Source: Pedobacter sp. Leaf170
GTDB taxonomy: Bacteria; Bacteroidota; Bacteroidia; Sphingobacteriales; Sphingobacteriaceae
DNA length: 64,000 bases
Reading direction: 5' to 3'
NCBI RefSeq assembly: GCF_920984665.1
Contig: NZ_CAKLBP010000010.1
Span: forward strand, 1 to 64,000
The notes under the pieces are model-generated. The model had not been told where the DNA came from. It saw nothing but the letters and a program-made list of their open reading frames with translations, and searched no databases. Shown here piece after piece: positions 1-7,958 of this stretch (within the stretch, counting starts at the first letter, position 1; each line of letters opens with the position of its first letter). The position numbers and the translations under genes were made by a program.

Positions 1-126
1 TTAGGTGGTTGGAAAGGTTATTCATCACAGAGGAAGCCTGGTGCAACAACCCTAATACTCGGTCTCCAAAAATTCTATAATATCTATTTAGGATTCGAAA
101 TCCAAAAAGATGTGGGTACACGGTAG
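1..126 (+). pseudogene. 3' end of an IS4-type transposase, cut by window edge
   Basis: An open frame runs in from the left edge and stops at 124-126, giving 41 codons. The peptide starts LGGWKGYSSQRKPG and ends KDVGTR. A conserved glycine/tryptophan stretch, a PG turn, a 'GLQKFYNIYLGFEI' segment and a terminal KDVGTR are typical of the C-terminus of IS4-family DDE transposases of Bacteroidota, as I recall that family. The catalytic part lies outside the window, so I cannot tell whether the element is intact. The IS right end should lie within roughly the next 50 bases, but its terminal inverted repeat cannot be defined without the left end. Confidence 0.6.
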
Positions 127-688
127 GCTCCTATCCCGTTTAGGTTGAGAAGTTTTTGTTACTATGTAAGGCTGCAAAGTTTAAAAATTTGGCTAAAGCC
201 ATTGCAAATTTTTTCTAAACACAGGCGGCTAAAGCCGACTGCAATAAATAATCCACCTTATAACCTCATTGCATTTCATTTCCGTCTGGCTTCAGCCGAC
301 GGATAAAAAATTTGAAATTATAAAAACTGCAAATTTTCAGGAAAACAATCTTTTGTTACTTAAACCCGGCAGCAGCGGAAATACTTTTTATTTGTAATAA
401 TGAGCTTGTCGAAGGAACATAAAAGATTGAAGCGCCCGCCTGCCAGACGGACAGGAATGGCGGGATTGTAGCAACCGAAAAGAGCAGAAACCTGCTTTTC
501 AAGTTTTTAATCAAGGAAATGATGATGATTCTTCGATATACTCAAGACAACAACTACATTTACTTTGGCTAAAGCCTACATACAACCCTTATATGCTCAG
601 GCTGCTGAAGCAGCCTGCAATGAATAACCCACCTATAACCTCATTGCATTTCATTGCCGTTGGCTTCAGCCGACGGATAATTAGTTTT
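127..688. repeat. Gene-free stretch with two families of dispersed repeats
   Basis: No credible gene was seen. Two direct copies of one unit lie at about 224-306 and 600-680. Each opens with a small palindrome (CGGCTAAAGCCG at 226-237, GGCTGCTGAAGCAGCC at 600-615), continues with a shared stretch including CCTCATTGCATTTCATT, and closes with GGCTTCAGCCGACGGATAA. Isolated GGCTAAAGCC palindromes also lie at 191-200 and 567-576. Between the two copies, 357-508 is one copy (reverse orientation) of the composite repeat also found at 13.2, 16.3, 18.7 and 39.8 kb. Confidence 0.75.
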
Positions 689-910
689 TTAAACCCCTAT
701 TTCTTCTCTATACTCCTGTTGCAGTTCGAATAAACATTTCGCACATAAACAACCATCGTACAATTCTGAGATATATTGCACTTCGTTAATGCTCAATTGA
801 ACCACGCTACATTGGCATTTGGTGTAAGAATTTGCCTTGCACTCTATAGCCGTTCCGCACCGTTCGCAGGGAATGATTTCGTGTTTGCTATGTTTTACGG
901 TTGAAGGCAT
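689..910 (-). CDS. Cysteine-rich CWC-family small protein
   Basis: A 73-residue protein with an N-terminal CERCG zinc-knuckle-like pair, a central CQC (the family's CWC position) and a C-terminal GCLCAKCL motif. The order CxxCG, CxC, CLCxxCL matches the cysteine-rich CWC family, whose function is unknown; metal binding is an inference from the paired cysteines. There is no signal peptide, so it is probably cytoplasmic. It lies downstream of nrdA in the same direction, but a terminator-like hairpin at 957-993 separates them, so it is probably not in the reductase transcript. Confidence 0.75.
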   Translation of the reverse strand: MPSTVKHSKHEIIPCERCGTAIECKANSYTKCQCSVVQLSINEVQYISELYDGCLCAKCLFELQQEYREEIGV

Positions 911-956
911 AAGGTTTAAGGCGTAAGGTTAGCCCAATTGCATTACAAAAATATAA

Positions 957-993
957 ACAAAAAATAAGGTTTTGAGCGTTTGCCCAAAACCTT
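957..993 (-). terminator. Intrinsic terminator downstream of nrdA
   Basis: On the minus strand a perfect 9-bp stem (AAGGTTTTG / CAAAACCTT, arms 985-993 and 966-974) has a 10-base loop and is followed by A then a T-run. It lies about 90 bases beyond the nrdA stop. Confidence 0.65.
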
Positions 994-1010
994 ATGATAT
1001 TATTGCTTTA

Positions 1011-1036
1011 AGATTGCTTCGTACCTCGCAATGACG
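1011..1036. repeat. Half-copy of the GTCATTGCGAGG-type dispersed palindrome
   Basis: AGATTGCTTCGTACCTCGCA followed by ATGACGG matches one arm of the long palindrome at 16505-16564. Related single arms occur at about 3606-3640, 13556-13635, 16410-16450 and 18549-18580. It lies between the nrdA stop and its terminator, so it would be in the nrdA 3' UTR. Confidence 0.65.
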
Positions 1037-1085
1037 GCGAAGTGGTCAGCTTTTCGCTTTAATCTTTCTGCTTTAAGCTCTCAGC

Positions 1086-3470
1086 TTAACCTGAACAACT
1101 AATACAGCCTTCTTCCATTGAACAAACTGGCCCGTCTACAATTTCCTCTGCAACCTGATCTTGAGGAATGTTTGCAGGAATTACAGCTTCAATTGCTTTA
1201 CCACCCTGGTTTTCTACTGTAAATTTAACCGCTTGTGATGCAGCCTGAGTACGTAAATAATACATTCCGGTTTTCAAACCTTTTTCCCATGCGTAGAAGT
1301 GCATTGAAGTTAATTTTGAAGTATTTGGCGCATTTACAAACAAGTTTAAAGATTGAGACTGGCAGATATATGCACCACGGTCGGCAGCCATATCGATGAT
1401 GTTACGCATCTTGATCTCCCAAACTGTTTTGTATAATTCTTTAATGTAATCTGGGATAGATGGAATTGCCTGGATTGAACCATTAGCCAATATGATTTGG
1501 TTTTTCATATCGTTGTTCCATAAACCCAATGCTACTAAATCTTTCAATAAGTGTTTGTTTACCACAACAAATTCTCCACTTAATACTCGGCGAGTGTAAA
1601 TGTTTGAAGTATATGGCTCGAAACATTCGTTGTTACCCAAAATTTGAGAAGTAGAAGCCGTTGGCATTGGCGCAACCAATAAAGAGTTGTATACACCATC
1701 TTTAACTACTTTTTTACGTAGAGCACTCCAATCCCATCTGCCGCTATCTGGTGTTACATTCCATAAATCAAACTGGAACTGACCTTTTGATAACGGAGAA
1801 CCTTTAAATGTTTGGTAAGGACCATGTTTTACGGCCAAATCGTTAGAAGCTGTCATCGATGCGAAATAAATCGTTTCGAAAATATCTTTGTTTAAACGTT
1901 TTGCTTCATCACTTTCGAATGGTAAACGCAATAAAATAAATGCATCAGCTAAACCTTGCACACCTAAACCAACCGGACGGTGGCGCATGTTTGAGTTTTC
2001 AGCTTCTTGAACCGGGTAATAGTTATGATCGATAATTTTATTCAGGTTTAAAGTAGCCTGATAAGTTACATCGTATAATTTTTGGTGGTCGAAAGTGCCA
2101 TTGATAACAAAACGGGGTAATGCTAATGATGCTAAGTTACAAACCGCCACTTCATCTTTAGAGGTGTACTCAATAATCTCCGTACATAAGTTAGAAGACT
2201 TGATTGTACCTAAATTCTGTTGGTTAGATTTGCTGTTCGCTGCATCTTTAAACAACATATACGGTGTACCTGTTTCAATTTGCGAATCTAAAATGGCAAA
2301 CCAAAGCTCTTGTGCTTTAATGGTTTTACGTCCGCGACCTTCAGCTTCGTATTTAGTATATAAATCTTCAAACTCCTTACCGAAACAATCTGCTAAACCC
2401 GGTGCTTCGTGTGGGCAGAATAATGTCCAATCGCCGTTATCTTTAACACGTTGCATAAACAAATCGTTTATCCAAAGGGCATAAAATAAATCACGGGCAC
2501 GCATTTCTTCTTTACCATGATTTTTACGCAAGTCTAAGAATTCGAAAACATCTGCATGCCAAGGCTCTAAATAAATTGCAAAAGCACCTTTACGTTTACC
2601 ACCGCCTTGGTCTACATAACGGGCTGTATCATTAAATACACGTAACATCGGAATAATACCGTTACTTGTACCGTTTGTACCACCAATATATGAACCCGTA
2701 GCACGAATGTTATGGATGCTTAAACCAATACCACCAGCACTTTGAGAAATTTTAGCAGTTTGTTTTAATGTATCATAAATACCTTCAATACTATCATCTT
2801 GCATAGTTAATAAGAAACATGACGACATTTGAGGTTTCGGCGTAGCCGCATTAAATAATGTTGGTGTAGCGTGTGTAAACCAACGCTCGCTCATTAAATT
2901 ATACGTTTTGATTGCGCTCTCGATATCTTCTTTGTGGATACCAACAGAAACACGCATAAATAAATGCTGAGGACGCTCAACAATTTTACCGTTTACTTTT
3001 AACAGATAAGATTTTTCTAAAGTTTTAAAACCGAAATAGTCGAAACCAAAATCACGATCGTAAATAATAGAGCTATCTAAAATATCAGCGTTTTTCTCAA
3101 TAATCTCATAAACATCATCAGCGATAAGCGGTGCGGCTTTTTGCGCTTTCGGGTCGAAGTATTCGTACAACATTTTCATCGTACCCGAGAATGATTTTGT
3201 AGTGTTTTTATGCAAGTTAGAAACCGCTATACGCGATGCCAGTAAAGCATAATCAGGGTGTTTTGTAGTTAACGAAGCAGCGGTTTCTGCGGCAAGGTTA
3301 TCTAACTCTGATGTAGTTACACCATCATATAGACCTTCAATTACCTTCTTGGCAACATCAATTGGATCTACAAGGTCTGCATTTAAACTATAACACAACT
3401 TTTGAATACGAGCTGTGATTTTGTCAAATTGTACCGGCTCTTTCCGGCCATCTCTTTTTAGTACGAACAT
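1086..3470 (-). CDS. nrdA: Ribonucleoside-diphosphate reductase class Ia, alpha subunit
   Basis: The large subunit reduces ribonucleoside diphosphates to the deoxy forms in the cytoplasm. The 794-residue protein has an N-terminal ATP-cone (about 1-95), which predicts dATP feedback, then the ten-stranded catalytic barrel. The active-site cysteines are visible: Cys218 (MSSCFLL), the thiyl-radical Cys429 in NLCTE with Asn427 and Glu431, and Cys444 (VAVCNL). The YY pair in GMYYLRTQ is the radical-transfer site. The C-terminal tail ends CSMEEGCISCSG, the mobile redox cysteines. It follows nrdB in the same direction after a 214-bp gap containing repeats, and has its own terminator. Length is normal for the family. 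Confidence 0.97.
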   Translation of the reverse strand: MFVLKRDGRKEPVQFDKITARIQKLCYSLNADLVDPIDVAKKVIEGLYDGVTTSELDNLAAETAASLTTKHPDYALLASRIAVSNLHKNTTKSFSGTMKMLYEYFDPKAQKAAPLIADDVYEIIEKNADILDSSIIYDRDFGFDYFGFKTLEKSYLLKVNGKIVERPQHLFMRVSVGIHKEDIESAIKTYNLMSERWFTHATPTLFNAATPKPQMSSCFLLTMQDDSIEGIYDTLKQTAKISQSAGGIGLSIHNIRATGSYIGGTNGTSNGIIPMLRVFNDTARYVDQGGGKRKGAFAIYLEPWHADVFEFLDLRKNHGKEEMRARDLFYALWINDLFMQRVKDNGDWTLFCPHEAPGLADCFGKEFEDLYTKYEAEGRGRKTIKAQELWFAILDSQIETGTPYMLFKDAANSKSNQQNLGTIKSSNLCTEIIEYTSKDEVAVCNLASLALPRFVINGTFDHQKLYDVTYQATLNLNKIIDHNYYPVQEAENSNMRHRPVGLGVQGLADAFILLRLPFESDEAKRLNKDIFETIYFASMTASNDLAVKHGPYQTFKGSPLSKGQFQFDLWNVTPDSGRWDWSALRKKVVKDGVYNSLLVAPMPTASTSQILGNNECFEPYTSNIYTRRVLSGEFVVVNKHLLKDLVALGLWNNDMKNQIILANGSIQAIPSIPDYIKELYKTVWEIKMRNIIDMAADRGAYICQSQSLNLFVNAPNTSKLTSMHFYAWEKGLKTGMYYLRTQAASQAVKFTVENQGGKAIEAVIPANIPQDQVAEEIVDGPVCSMEEGCISCSG

Positions 3471-3487
3471 AATTTATGAGATTTAGC

Positions 3488-3518
3488 GCCCCTCCCAACC
3501 CTCCCCAGAAGGGAGGAC
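3488..3518. repeat. CCTCCC / GGGAGG GC-rich dispersed repeat
   Basis: The gap between nrdB and nrdA holds CCCTCCCAACCCTCCCCAGA followed by AGGGAGGA, a GC-rich hairpin that stands out in AT-rich DNA. Close relatives occur at 16174-16204 and 18445-18482. The rest of the gap holds a 'GTATCAAG' repeat (about 3548-3570, also near 16230-16275) and an arm of the GATTGCTTCG repeat (about 3606-3640). Confidence 0.65.
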
Positions 3519-3684
3519 TTTTAAGGCATGTTTTTTTATTTAGTAGTGCGTATCAAGTATCAAGACTTGTTAATCACGTTTATAATTCTTGTTTATTTTC
3601 TCTTGCATTAAAATTGCTTCGTTCCTTGCAATGAAGGCAAGGGCGAGCTTTCAACTTTAAACTTTTTAATTTTAACCCCCAACC

Positions 3685-4656
3685 TTAAAAGTCTTCATCT
3701 AAAGAAAAGGCCTGAGCTTTATTATCAGCAGAGGTTAATACGCCACTTTTCTGATAATCGCCAACACGCTTTTCAAAGAAATTTGTTTTTCCCTGCAATG
3801 AAATCATCTCCATAAAATCGAAAGGATTGGTTGCGTTATAGATTTTTTTGTAGCCTAATTCTTGTAACCATCTATCGGCAACAAACTCGATGTACTGGCT
3901 CATTAATTTTGCGTTCATACCAATTAAAGCAACTGGCAAAGCATCTGTAATAAATTCTTTTTCAATTTCTACAGCATCGCTGATGATTCCATGAACTTGC
4001 TCTTCGCTTAGTTTATTGCTTAACATGCTGTACAGTAAGCAGGCGAATTCGCAATGTGAGCCTTCATCTCTAGAGATTAACTCGTTACTGAAAGTTAAAC
4101 CTGGCATTAAGCCACGTTTCTTTAACCAGAAAATAGAACAGAAACTTCCGCTGAAGAAAATACCTTCAACTGCGGCAAAAGCAACTAAACGTTCTGCAAA
4201 AGTTCCGTTTTCTATCCATCGAAGTGCCCATTCTGCTTTTCTTTTTACTGCCGGAACAGTATCGATAGCGTGGAATAAACGATCTTTTTCTTCTGGATCT
4301 TTAATGTAAGTATCAATTAATAAGGCATAGGTTTCGGCGTGGATGTTTTCCATCATAATCTGGAAACCATAGAAACAACGAGCTTCTGGTAACTGAACCT
4401 CACTCATGAAGTTAACGGCTAAATTTTCGTTAACAATACCATCACTAGCAGAAAAGAAAGCAAGAATGTGTGAGATAAAATGTCTTTCGCCATCATTTAA
4501 ATTATCCCAGTGTTTTTGGTCATCAGAAAGGTCAATCTCTTCAGCTGTCCAGAAACTAGCTTCAGTTTTTTTATACATTTCCCAAATTGCCGGATATTTT
4601 ATAGGCAAAAGCACAAATCTGTCTTTATTTTCTTGTAGTAATAATTCCTGTTCCAT
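3685..4656 (-). CDS. nrdB: Ribonucleoside-diphosphate reductase class Ia, beta subunit
   Basis: The small subunit houses the diiron-tyrosyl radical used by NrdA. I chose the start MEQELLLQENKDRF at 4656 (323 residues), because the frame upstream (to 4788) reads as unrelated basic residues and family members start near here; MKFKKYQL at 4680 is the alternative. Metal ligands are present: Asp72, Glu103, His106 (ENIHAETY), Glu164, Glu198 and His201 (RDEGSH). The radical tyrosine is Tyr110, which supports class Ia chemistry rather than a Phe-type variant. It lies first in the transcript, upstream of nrdA. Confidence 0.95.
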   Translation of the reverse strand: MEQELLLQENKDRFVLLPIKYPAIWEMYKKTEASFWTAEEIDLSDDQKHWDNLNDGERHFISHILAFFSASDGIVNENLAVNFMSEVQLPEARCFYGFQIMMENIHAETYALLIDTYIKDPEEKDRLFHAIDTVPAVKRKAEWALRWIENGTFAERLVAFAAVEGIFFSGSFCSIFWLKKRGLMPGLTFSNELISRDEGSHCEFACLLYSMLSNKLSEEQVHGIISDAVEIEKEFITDALPVALIGMNAKLMSQYIEFVADRWLQELGYKKIYNATNPFDFMEMISLQGKTNFFEKRVGDYQKSGVLTSADNKAQAFSLDEDF

Positions 4657-5110
4657 AAGCTGATATTTTTTAAACTTCATTTTAAACAGAGCCGACAAAA
4701 CCACGCATTCATCAATTTTATATGATGATTGAAATGTTTTTATTAAAACTCTAGAGTGAAAGTACCAACCTCGTCGCCAGGCAAACAACGTAGTTTTTAG
4801 TTAGGTAAATTTAAATTTGTAATCAGAGAGATTCGCATATAAATTACTAAAAACTAAGCTTTTGTATTTGTTTTTTAGCGCCAGAAGTTGAAGAACTTTG
4901 TTAAAACAAATATATATACAGGAGCCCTTTTTTGTGAACCAAAGTTGTTAACACTACCGTGAAACCGGTGGAGAAATCAATCAGCTAAATATCATTTTCA
5001 ATCAAAAAAAAAGCTAATTGTTTCTTTTCAAGGGGTTAGCAAACAAATTTGAGTGTTAATAACTTAAATTTGAGGGCAATTTGAGGTGTAGATTAGAGCT
5101 AAATAGAATG
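4657..5110. other. Intergenic region upstream of nrdB
   Basis: An AT-rich stretch that must hold the nrdB promoter. I found no perfect TAnnTTTG element, no NrdR-box pair I would trust, and no gene or repeat. Confidence 0.4.
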
Positions 5111-5491
5111 TTATTCAACAGTATAGCTAAGTTCTACCGTAGCAACACCTTTATGATAGATACCAATTTCTTTTGCAGCACTTTCTGATAAATCTATAGC
5201 TAATCTTTTAGAGAAAGGACCACGATCATTAACCTTAACCACAACCGATTTTCCGTTATCCGGATTGGTTACTGTAATCATTGTTCCGAAGGGTAATGTG
5301 CGATGCGCAGCGGTGTGTTTTTTAGCTCTGTATTTTGCGCCGCTTGTTGTTCTGCGACCTTCGAATTTTCTGTGGTAATAAGTTGCTAAGACTGTTTTCT
5401 TGATGCTTTCAGGTTCATTTGATGAGTCAGAATTTTGTGCTTTACCTTGTAAAAACAGGAAACAAAAACTTAATATCAGAAAATACTTCAT
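5111..5491 (-). CDS. RlpA-like double-psi beta-barrel protein, exported
   Basis: A 126-residue protein with an N-terminal signal peptide (cleavage near FLQGKAQN). The rest is an RlpA-like domain: ATYYHRKFEGRRTTSG at its start, LPFGTMITVTN in the middle, and VKVNDRGPF..AIDLSESAA at the end. The NDRGPF and DLS elements are the conserved core of the fold. Full RlpA proteins cleave naked glycan strands at the septum and carry a SPOR domain; here SPOR is absent, so septal targeting is not supported. It probably acts in the periplasm or at the envelope. It is monocistronic in appearance. Confidence 0.85.
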   Translation of the reverse strand: MKYFLILSFCFLFLQGKAQNSDSSNEPESIKKTVLATYYHRKFEGRRTTSGAKYRAKKHTAAHRTLPFGTMITVTNPDNGKSVVVKVNDRGPFSKRLAIDLSESAAKEIGIYHKGVATVELSYTVE

Positions 5492-5580
5492 AGGCTAAAA
5501 TTTCTTTATCGAGCCTGCAAATATAAGCATTTAGTTTATAATCAATAAATTGTGGAAAAACAGCTTGATTTACAAGCACA

Positions 5581-5612
5581 AAAAAAGGTGTACAACATTC
5601 GCTGTACACCTT
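5581..5612 (-). terminator. Intrinsic terminator of msrB
   Basis: Perfect 10-bp stem AAGGTGTACA / TGTACACCTT (5585-5594 and 5603-5612) followed on the minus strand by a run of T. It lies 25 bases beyond the msrB stop. Confidence 0.85.
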
Positions 5613-5636
5613 AACCTAACCCTACTATACCCACCT

Positions 5637-6140
5637 TTATTTCTTATCCGGAACGAAATTCATCGAGATAGAATTTACGCAATGACGAGTATCTTTGTTG
5701 GTAAATCCTTCACCAATAAATACGTGACCTAAATGTGCGCCACAGTTTGCGCAAACAATCTCTGTACGCGAGCCATCTGCATCTGGAATACGTTTAACAG
5801 CACCTTTGATTTCATCGTCAAAAGCCGGCCATCCGCATCGAGCATCAAACTTACTTTCCGAACGATATAGAGCTGCATCGCAACGCTTACATGTGTAGGT
5901 GCCTTTTTCGGTTGTATGCTCATACTTTCCTGTACCTGGATATTCTGTGCCTTTATTTACGATTACTCTTTCTTCTTCGGGTGTTAATGCATTCCAATTC
6001 ATTTTCTTTTTGGCTGTTATATTTTTTACTTGTTCTACCTTTTCAACTTCTTTCTTCTCTTGCTTTTGTGCACAAGCAGATAAACTTGTAATTATTGCAA
6101 CAGTAGAAATCAAAAATAGTTTATTTAACATCGTTCTCAT
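5637..6140 (-). CDS. msrB: Peptide-methionine (R)-S-oxide reductase, lipoprotein form
   Basis: Reduces methionine-R-sulfoxide in proteins. The 167-residue chain starts with a lipoprotein signal (LSAC lipobox, Cys23), then a Lys/Glu-rich linker, then the MsrB domain from about 48. Zinc cysteines are Cys84/Cys87 (CKRC) and Cys130/Cys133 (CANC). The catalytic Cys154 sits in RHCVNSISMNF, with Cys102 (RCGWPAF) a plausible resolving residue. The signal predicts repair of periplasmic or envelope proteins, unlike the unsignalled MsrA at 34.2 kb. The start could instead be the ATG at 6131. A terminator follows directly. Confidence 0.94.
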   Translation of the reverse strand: MRTMLNKLFLISTVAIITSLSACAQKQEKKEVEKVEQVKNITAKKKMNWNALTPEEERVIVNKGTEYPGTGKYEHTTEKGTYTCKRCDAALYRSESKFDARCGWPAFDDEIKGAVKRIPDADGSRTEIVCANCGAHLGHVFIGEGFTNKDTRHCVNSISMNFVPDKK

Positions 6141-6231
6141 GCATCAATATACGCTATAGATTTCAATTTGGTTTGTATGTTGAAATGTTTGACTTAGTGT
6201 TTACAAAGAGATGATATTTTTTCTCTTGAAG

Positions 6232-6264
6232 TTGCCACGGAAACACAGAAGACACGGAATTTGG
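6232..6264. repeat. Left flank repeat of the GxxExxY gene
   Basis: TTGCCACGGAAACACAGAAG followed by ACACGGAAT lies just after the stop of the GxxExxY gene. Inverted counterparts lie on the other side at 6714-6740 and, truncated, at 6775-6796, so the gene is bracketed by repeats in opposite orientation. Confidence 0.65.
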
Positions 6265-6267
6265 ATT

Positions 6268-6660
6268 TTATAAAATCACACGTCTAATTTCTAAAGTTGG
6301 TTTGCCAAAGTTTAAAACCAAACCAACTTTGCATTCGGAGCATTTTAGATAGTTTATGGTTTGAGCTAAATCTTCATTCGCAATTCCGCTTTTCGATTTA
6401 ACTTCGAGAATTACGGTGTCGAAAACAATAAAATCTGCATAAAAACTATGTGGGAGTAGAATATCTTTATAGTATACAGGATAATACTTTTCTCTTTCTA
6501 AAAAATAACCTCTTCGTTCAAACTCAATGCAAAGCGCATCTTTGTAAACAATTTCTAAAAAACCGCAGCCCAAAGCTTTATGAACTTCGATTGACGCATT
6601 AATAATTAAATCAGTTTCATTTTTATAGGGAAGATTATCTTGTCTTATTTGATAATCCAT
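6268..6660 (-). CDS. GxxExxY protein (PDDEXK_3-like)
   Basis: A 130-residue protein matching the GxxExxY family: GCGFLEIVYKDAL near residues 31-43 gives the family its name (G-x-x-E-x-x-Y), followed by YYPVYYKD, the HSFYADFIVFDTVILEVKS segment and QTINYLKCSECKVGLVLNFG. The D..ILEVKS part resembles the acidic/lysine core of PDDEXK nucleases, and the family is assigned to that fold, but no activity is established to my knowledge. The gene stands alone between inverted CACGGAA-type repeats. The role is unknown. Confidence 0.85.
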   Translation of the reverse strand: MDYQIRQDNLPYKNETDLIINASIEVHKALGCGFLEIVYKDALCIEFERRGYFLEREKYYPVYYKDILLPHSFYADFIVFDTVILEVKSKSGIANEDLAQTINYLKCSECKVGLVLNFGKPTLEIRRVIL

Positions 6661-6713
6661 GAACGATAATTTTAACTAATCTAAACAAATTTCTCCTTCT
6701 CACTATTTCTTTT

Positions 6714-6796
6714 CTGTGTATTCCGTGCTTCCGTGGCAAAAAAAATCATCAAATTCTAAATTCTTTCCTTTTTTTCAGTGTATTCCGTGGCAAAAC
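6714..6796. repeat. Right flank repeats of the GxxExxY gene (two copies)
   Basis: TGTATTCCGTGCTTCCGTGG (with CAAA) at about 6714-6740 is the inverse of the left-flank unit; TTCAGTGTATTCCGTGGCAA at about 6775-6796 is a second, shorter copy. The tandem arrangement suggests repeat expansion on this side. Confidence 0.6.
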
Positions 6797-6820
6797 TAAT
6801 AACCAACTAACTTAGTAAAC

Positions 6821-6855
6821 AAAAAAAAGCGTCTCGAAATTAATCGAAACGCTTT
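6821..6855 (-). terminator. Intrinsic terminator of sucD
   Basis: A 12-base stem with one mismatch (AAAGCGTTTCGA / TCGAGACGCTTT on the minus strand) followed by a T8 run, 22 bases after the sucD stop. Confidence 0.88.
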
Positions 6856-6877
6856 CATTTATATGATTTTATAAATC

Positions 6878-7750
6878 TTATTTTGCTAATTCTTCTGCCA
6901 TTGCAGCACCAATCTCAGCCGGGCTTTCTACAACGCGAATACCACACTCACGCATGATTTTCATTTTTGCAGCAGCCGTATCATCAGCGCCACCTACAAT
7001 TGCACCAGCGTGACCCATTCTACGTCCGGCAGGAGCAGTTTGACCAGCGATGAAACCAACAACAGGTTTAGTACCATTTTCTTTAATCCAACGAGCAGCT
7101 TCAGCTTCCATACCGCCACCAATTTCACCAATCATGATGATACCGTGAGTTTCAGGGTCGTTCATTAATAATTTAACTGCTTCAACAGTTGGTGTACCAA
7201 TGATTGGGTCGCCACCGATACCGATAGCGGTAGTAATACCTAAGCCAGCTTTAACCACTTGATCTACAGCTTCGTAAGTTAAAGTTCCTGATTTAGAAAC
7301 CACACCTACGTGACCTTTCTTGAAGATAAATCCTGGCATAATACCAATTTTAGCTTCATCAGCAGTAATTACACCAGGGCAATTTGGGCCGATAAGTGTA
7401 ACATCGCGGTCAGAAATATATTCTTTAACCTGAATCATATCCTTAGTTGGAATACCTTCAGTAATACAAACAATCACTTTAATACCACCTTCGGCAGCTT
7501 CCATAATCGCATCAGCAGCAAAAGCCGGCGGAACGAAAATGATAGATACATTTGCTCCGGTTTTATCAACAGCATCTTTAACAGTATTAAAAACAGGCTT
7601 TTCTAAATGTAATTGCCCACCTTTGCCAGGCGTTACACCACCAACTACGTTTGTACCATACGCCAACATTTGTTCGGCGTGGTAAGTTCCTTCGTTTCCG
7701 GTAAAACCCTGAACGATAACCTTAGAATCTTTATTTACTAAAACGCTCAT
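6878..7750 (-). CDS. sucD: Succinate-CoA ligase (ADP-forming), alpha subunit
   Basis: TCA-cycle enzyme that makes succinate from succinyl-CoA with substrate-level phosphorylation, together with SucC. The 290-residue protein has the CoA-binding Rossmann domain (VIVQGFTGNEGTYHAEQM, about 11-28) and the ligase domain. The phosphorylated His247 lies in GRRMGHAGAIVGG; the GPNCPGVI motif is at about 121-128. Length and motifs are those of the usual alpha subunit. sucC is not adjacent: the gene stands alone, with its own terminator, as is often seen in this phylum. Confidence 0.96.
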   Translation of the reverse strand: MSVLVNKDSKVIVQGFTGNEGTYHAEQMLAYGTNVVGGVTPGKGGQLHLEKPVFNTVKDAVDKTGANVSIIFVPPAFAADAIMEAAEGGIKVIVCITEGIPTKDMIQVKEYISDRDVTLIGPNCPGVITADEAKIGIMPGFIFKKGHVGVVSKSGTLTYEAVDQVVKAGLGITTAIGIGGDPIIGTPTVEAVKLLMNDPETHGIIMIGEIGGGMEAEAARWIKENGTKPVVGFIAGQTAPAGRRMGHAGAIVGGADDTAAAKMKIMRECGIRVVESPAEIGAAMAEELAK

Positions 7751-7958
7751 GTATCAATTTTTTTTGTGCAAATCTAATATTATTGCTTGGAAAGTCAAAC
7801 CTAAAATCATATTATTTAACCCATTCTTCTGAGAAAATAAAATGATCTAGTTTAATGTTACCTTTAATTAACTTAACCAATAAATTTTTGATAGTTTATT
7901 TAGGAAGATGTAAATCTGTTTTATAAAATAATAACTTTTAAAAAAGGGCAATAATGAA

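Noticed and set aside
2095..2484. Open frame of 129 codons on the plus strand
   Set aside because: Antisense to nrdA, whose motifs and length are fully intact; composition is that of a shadow frame.
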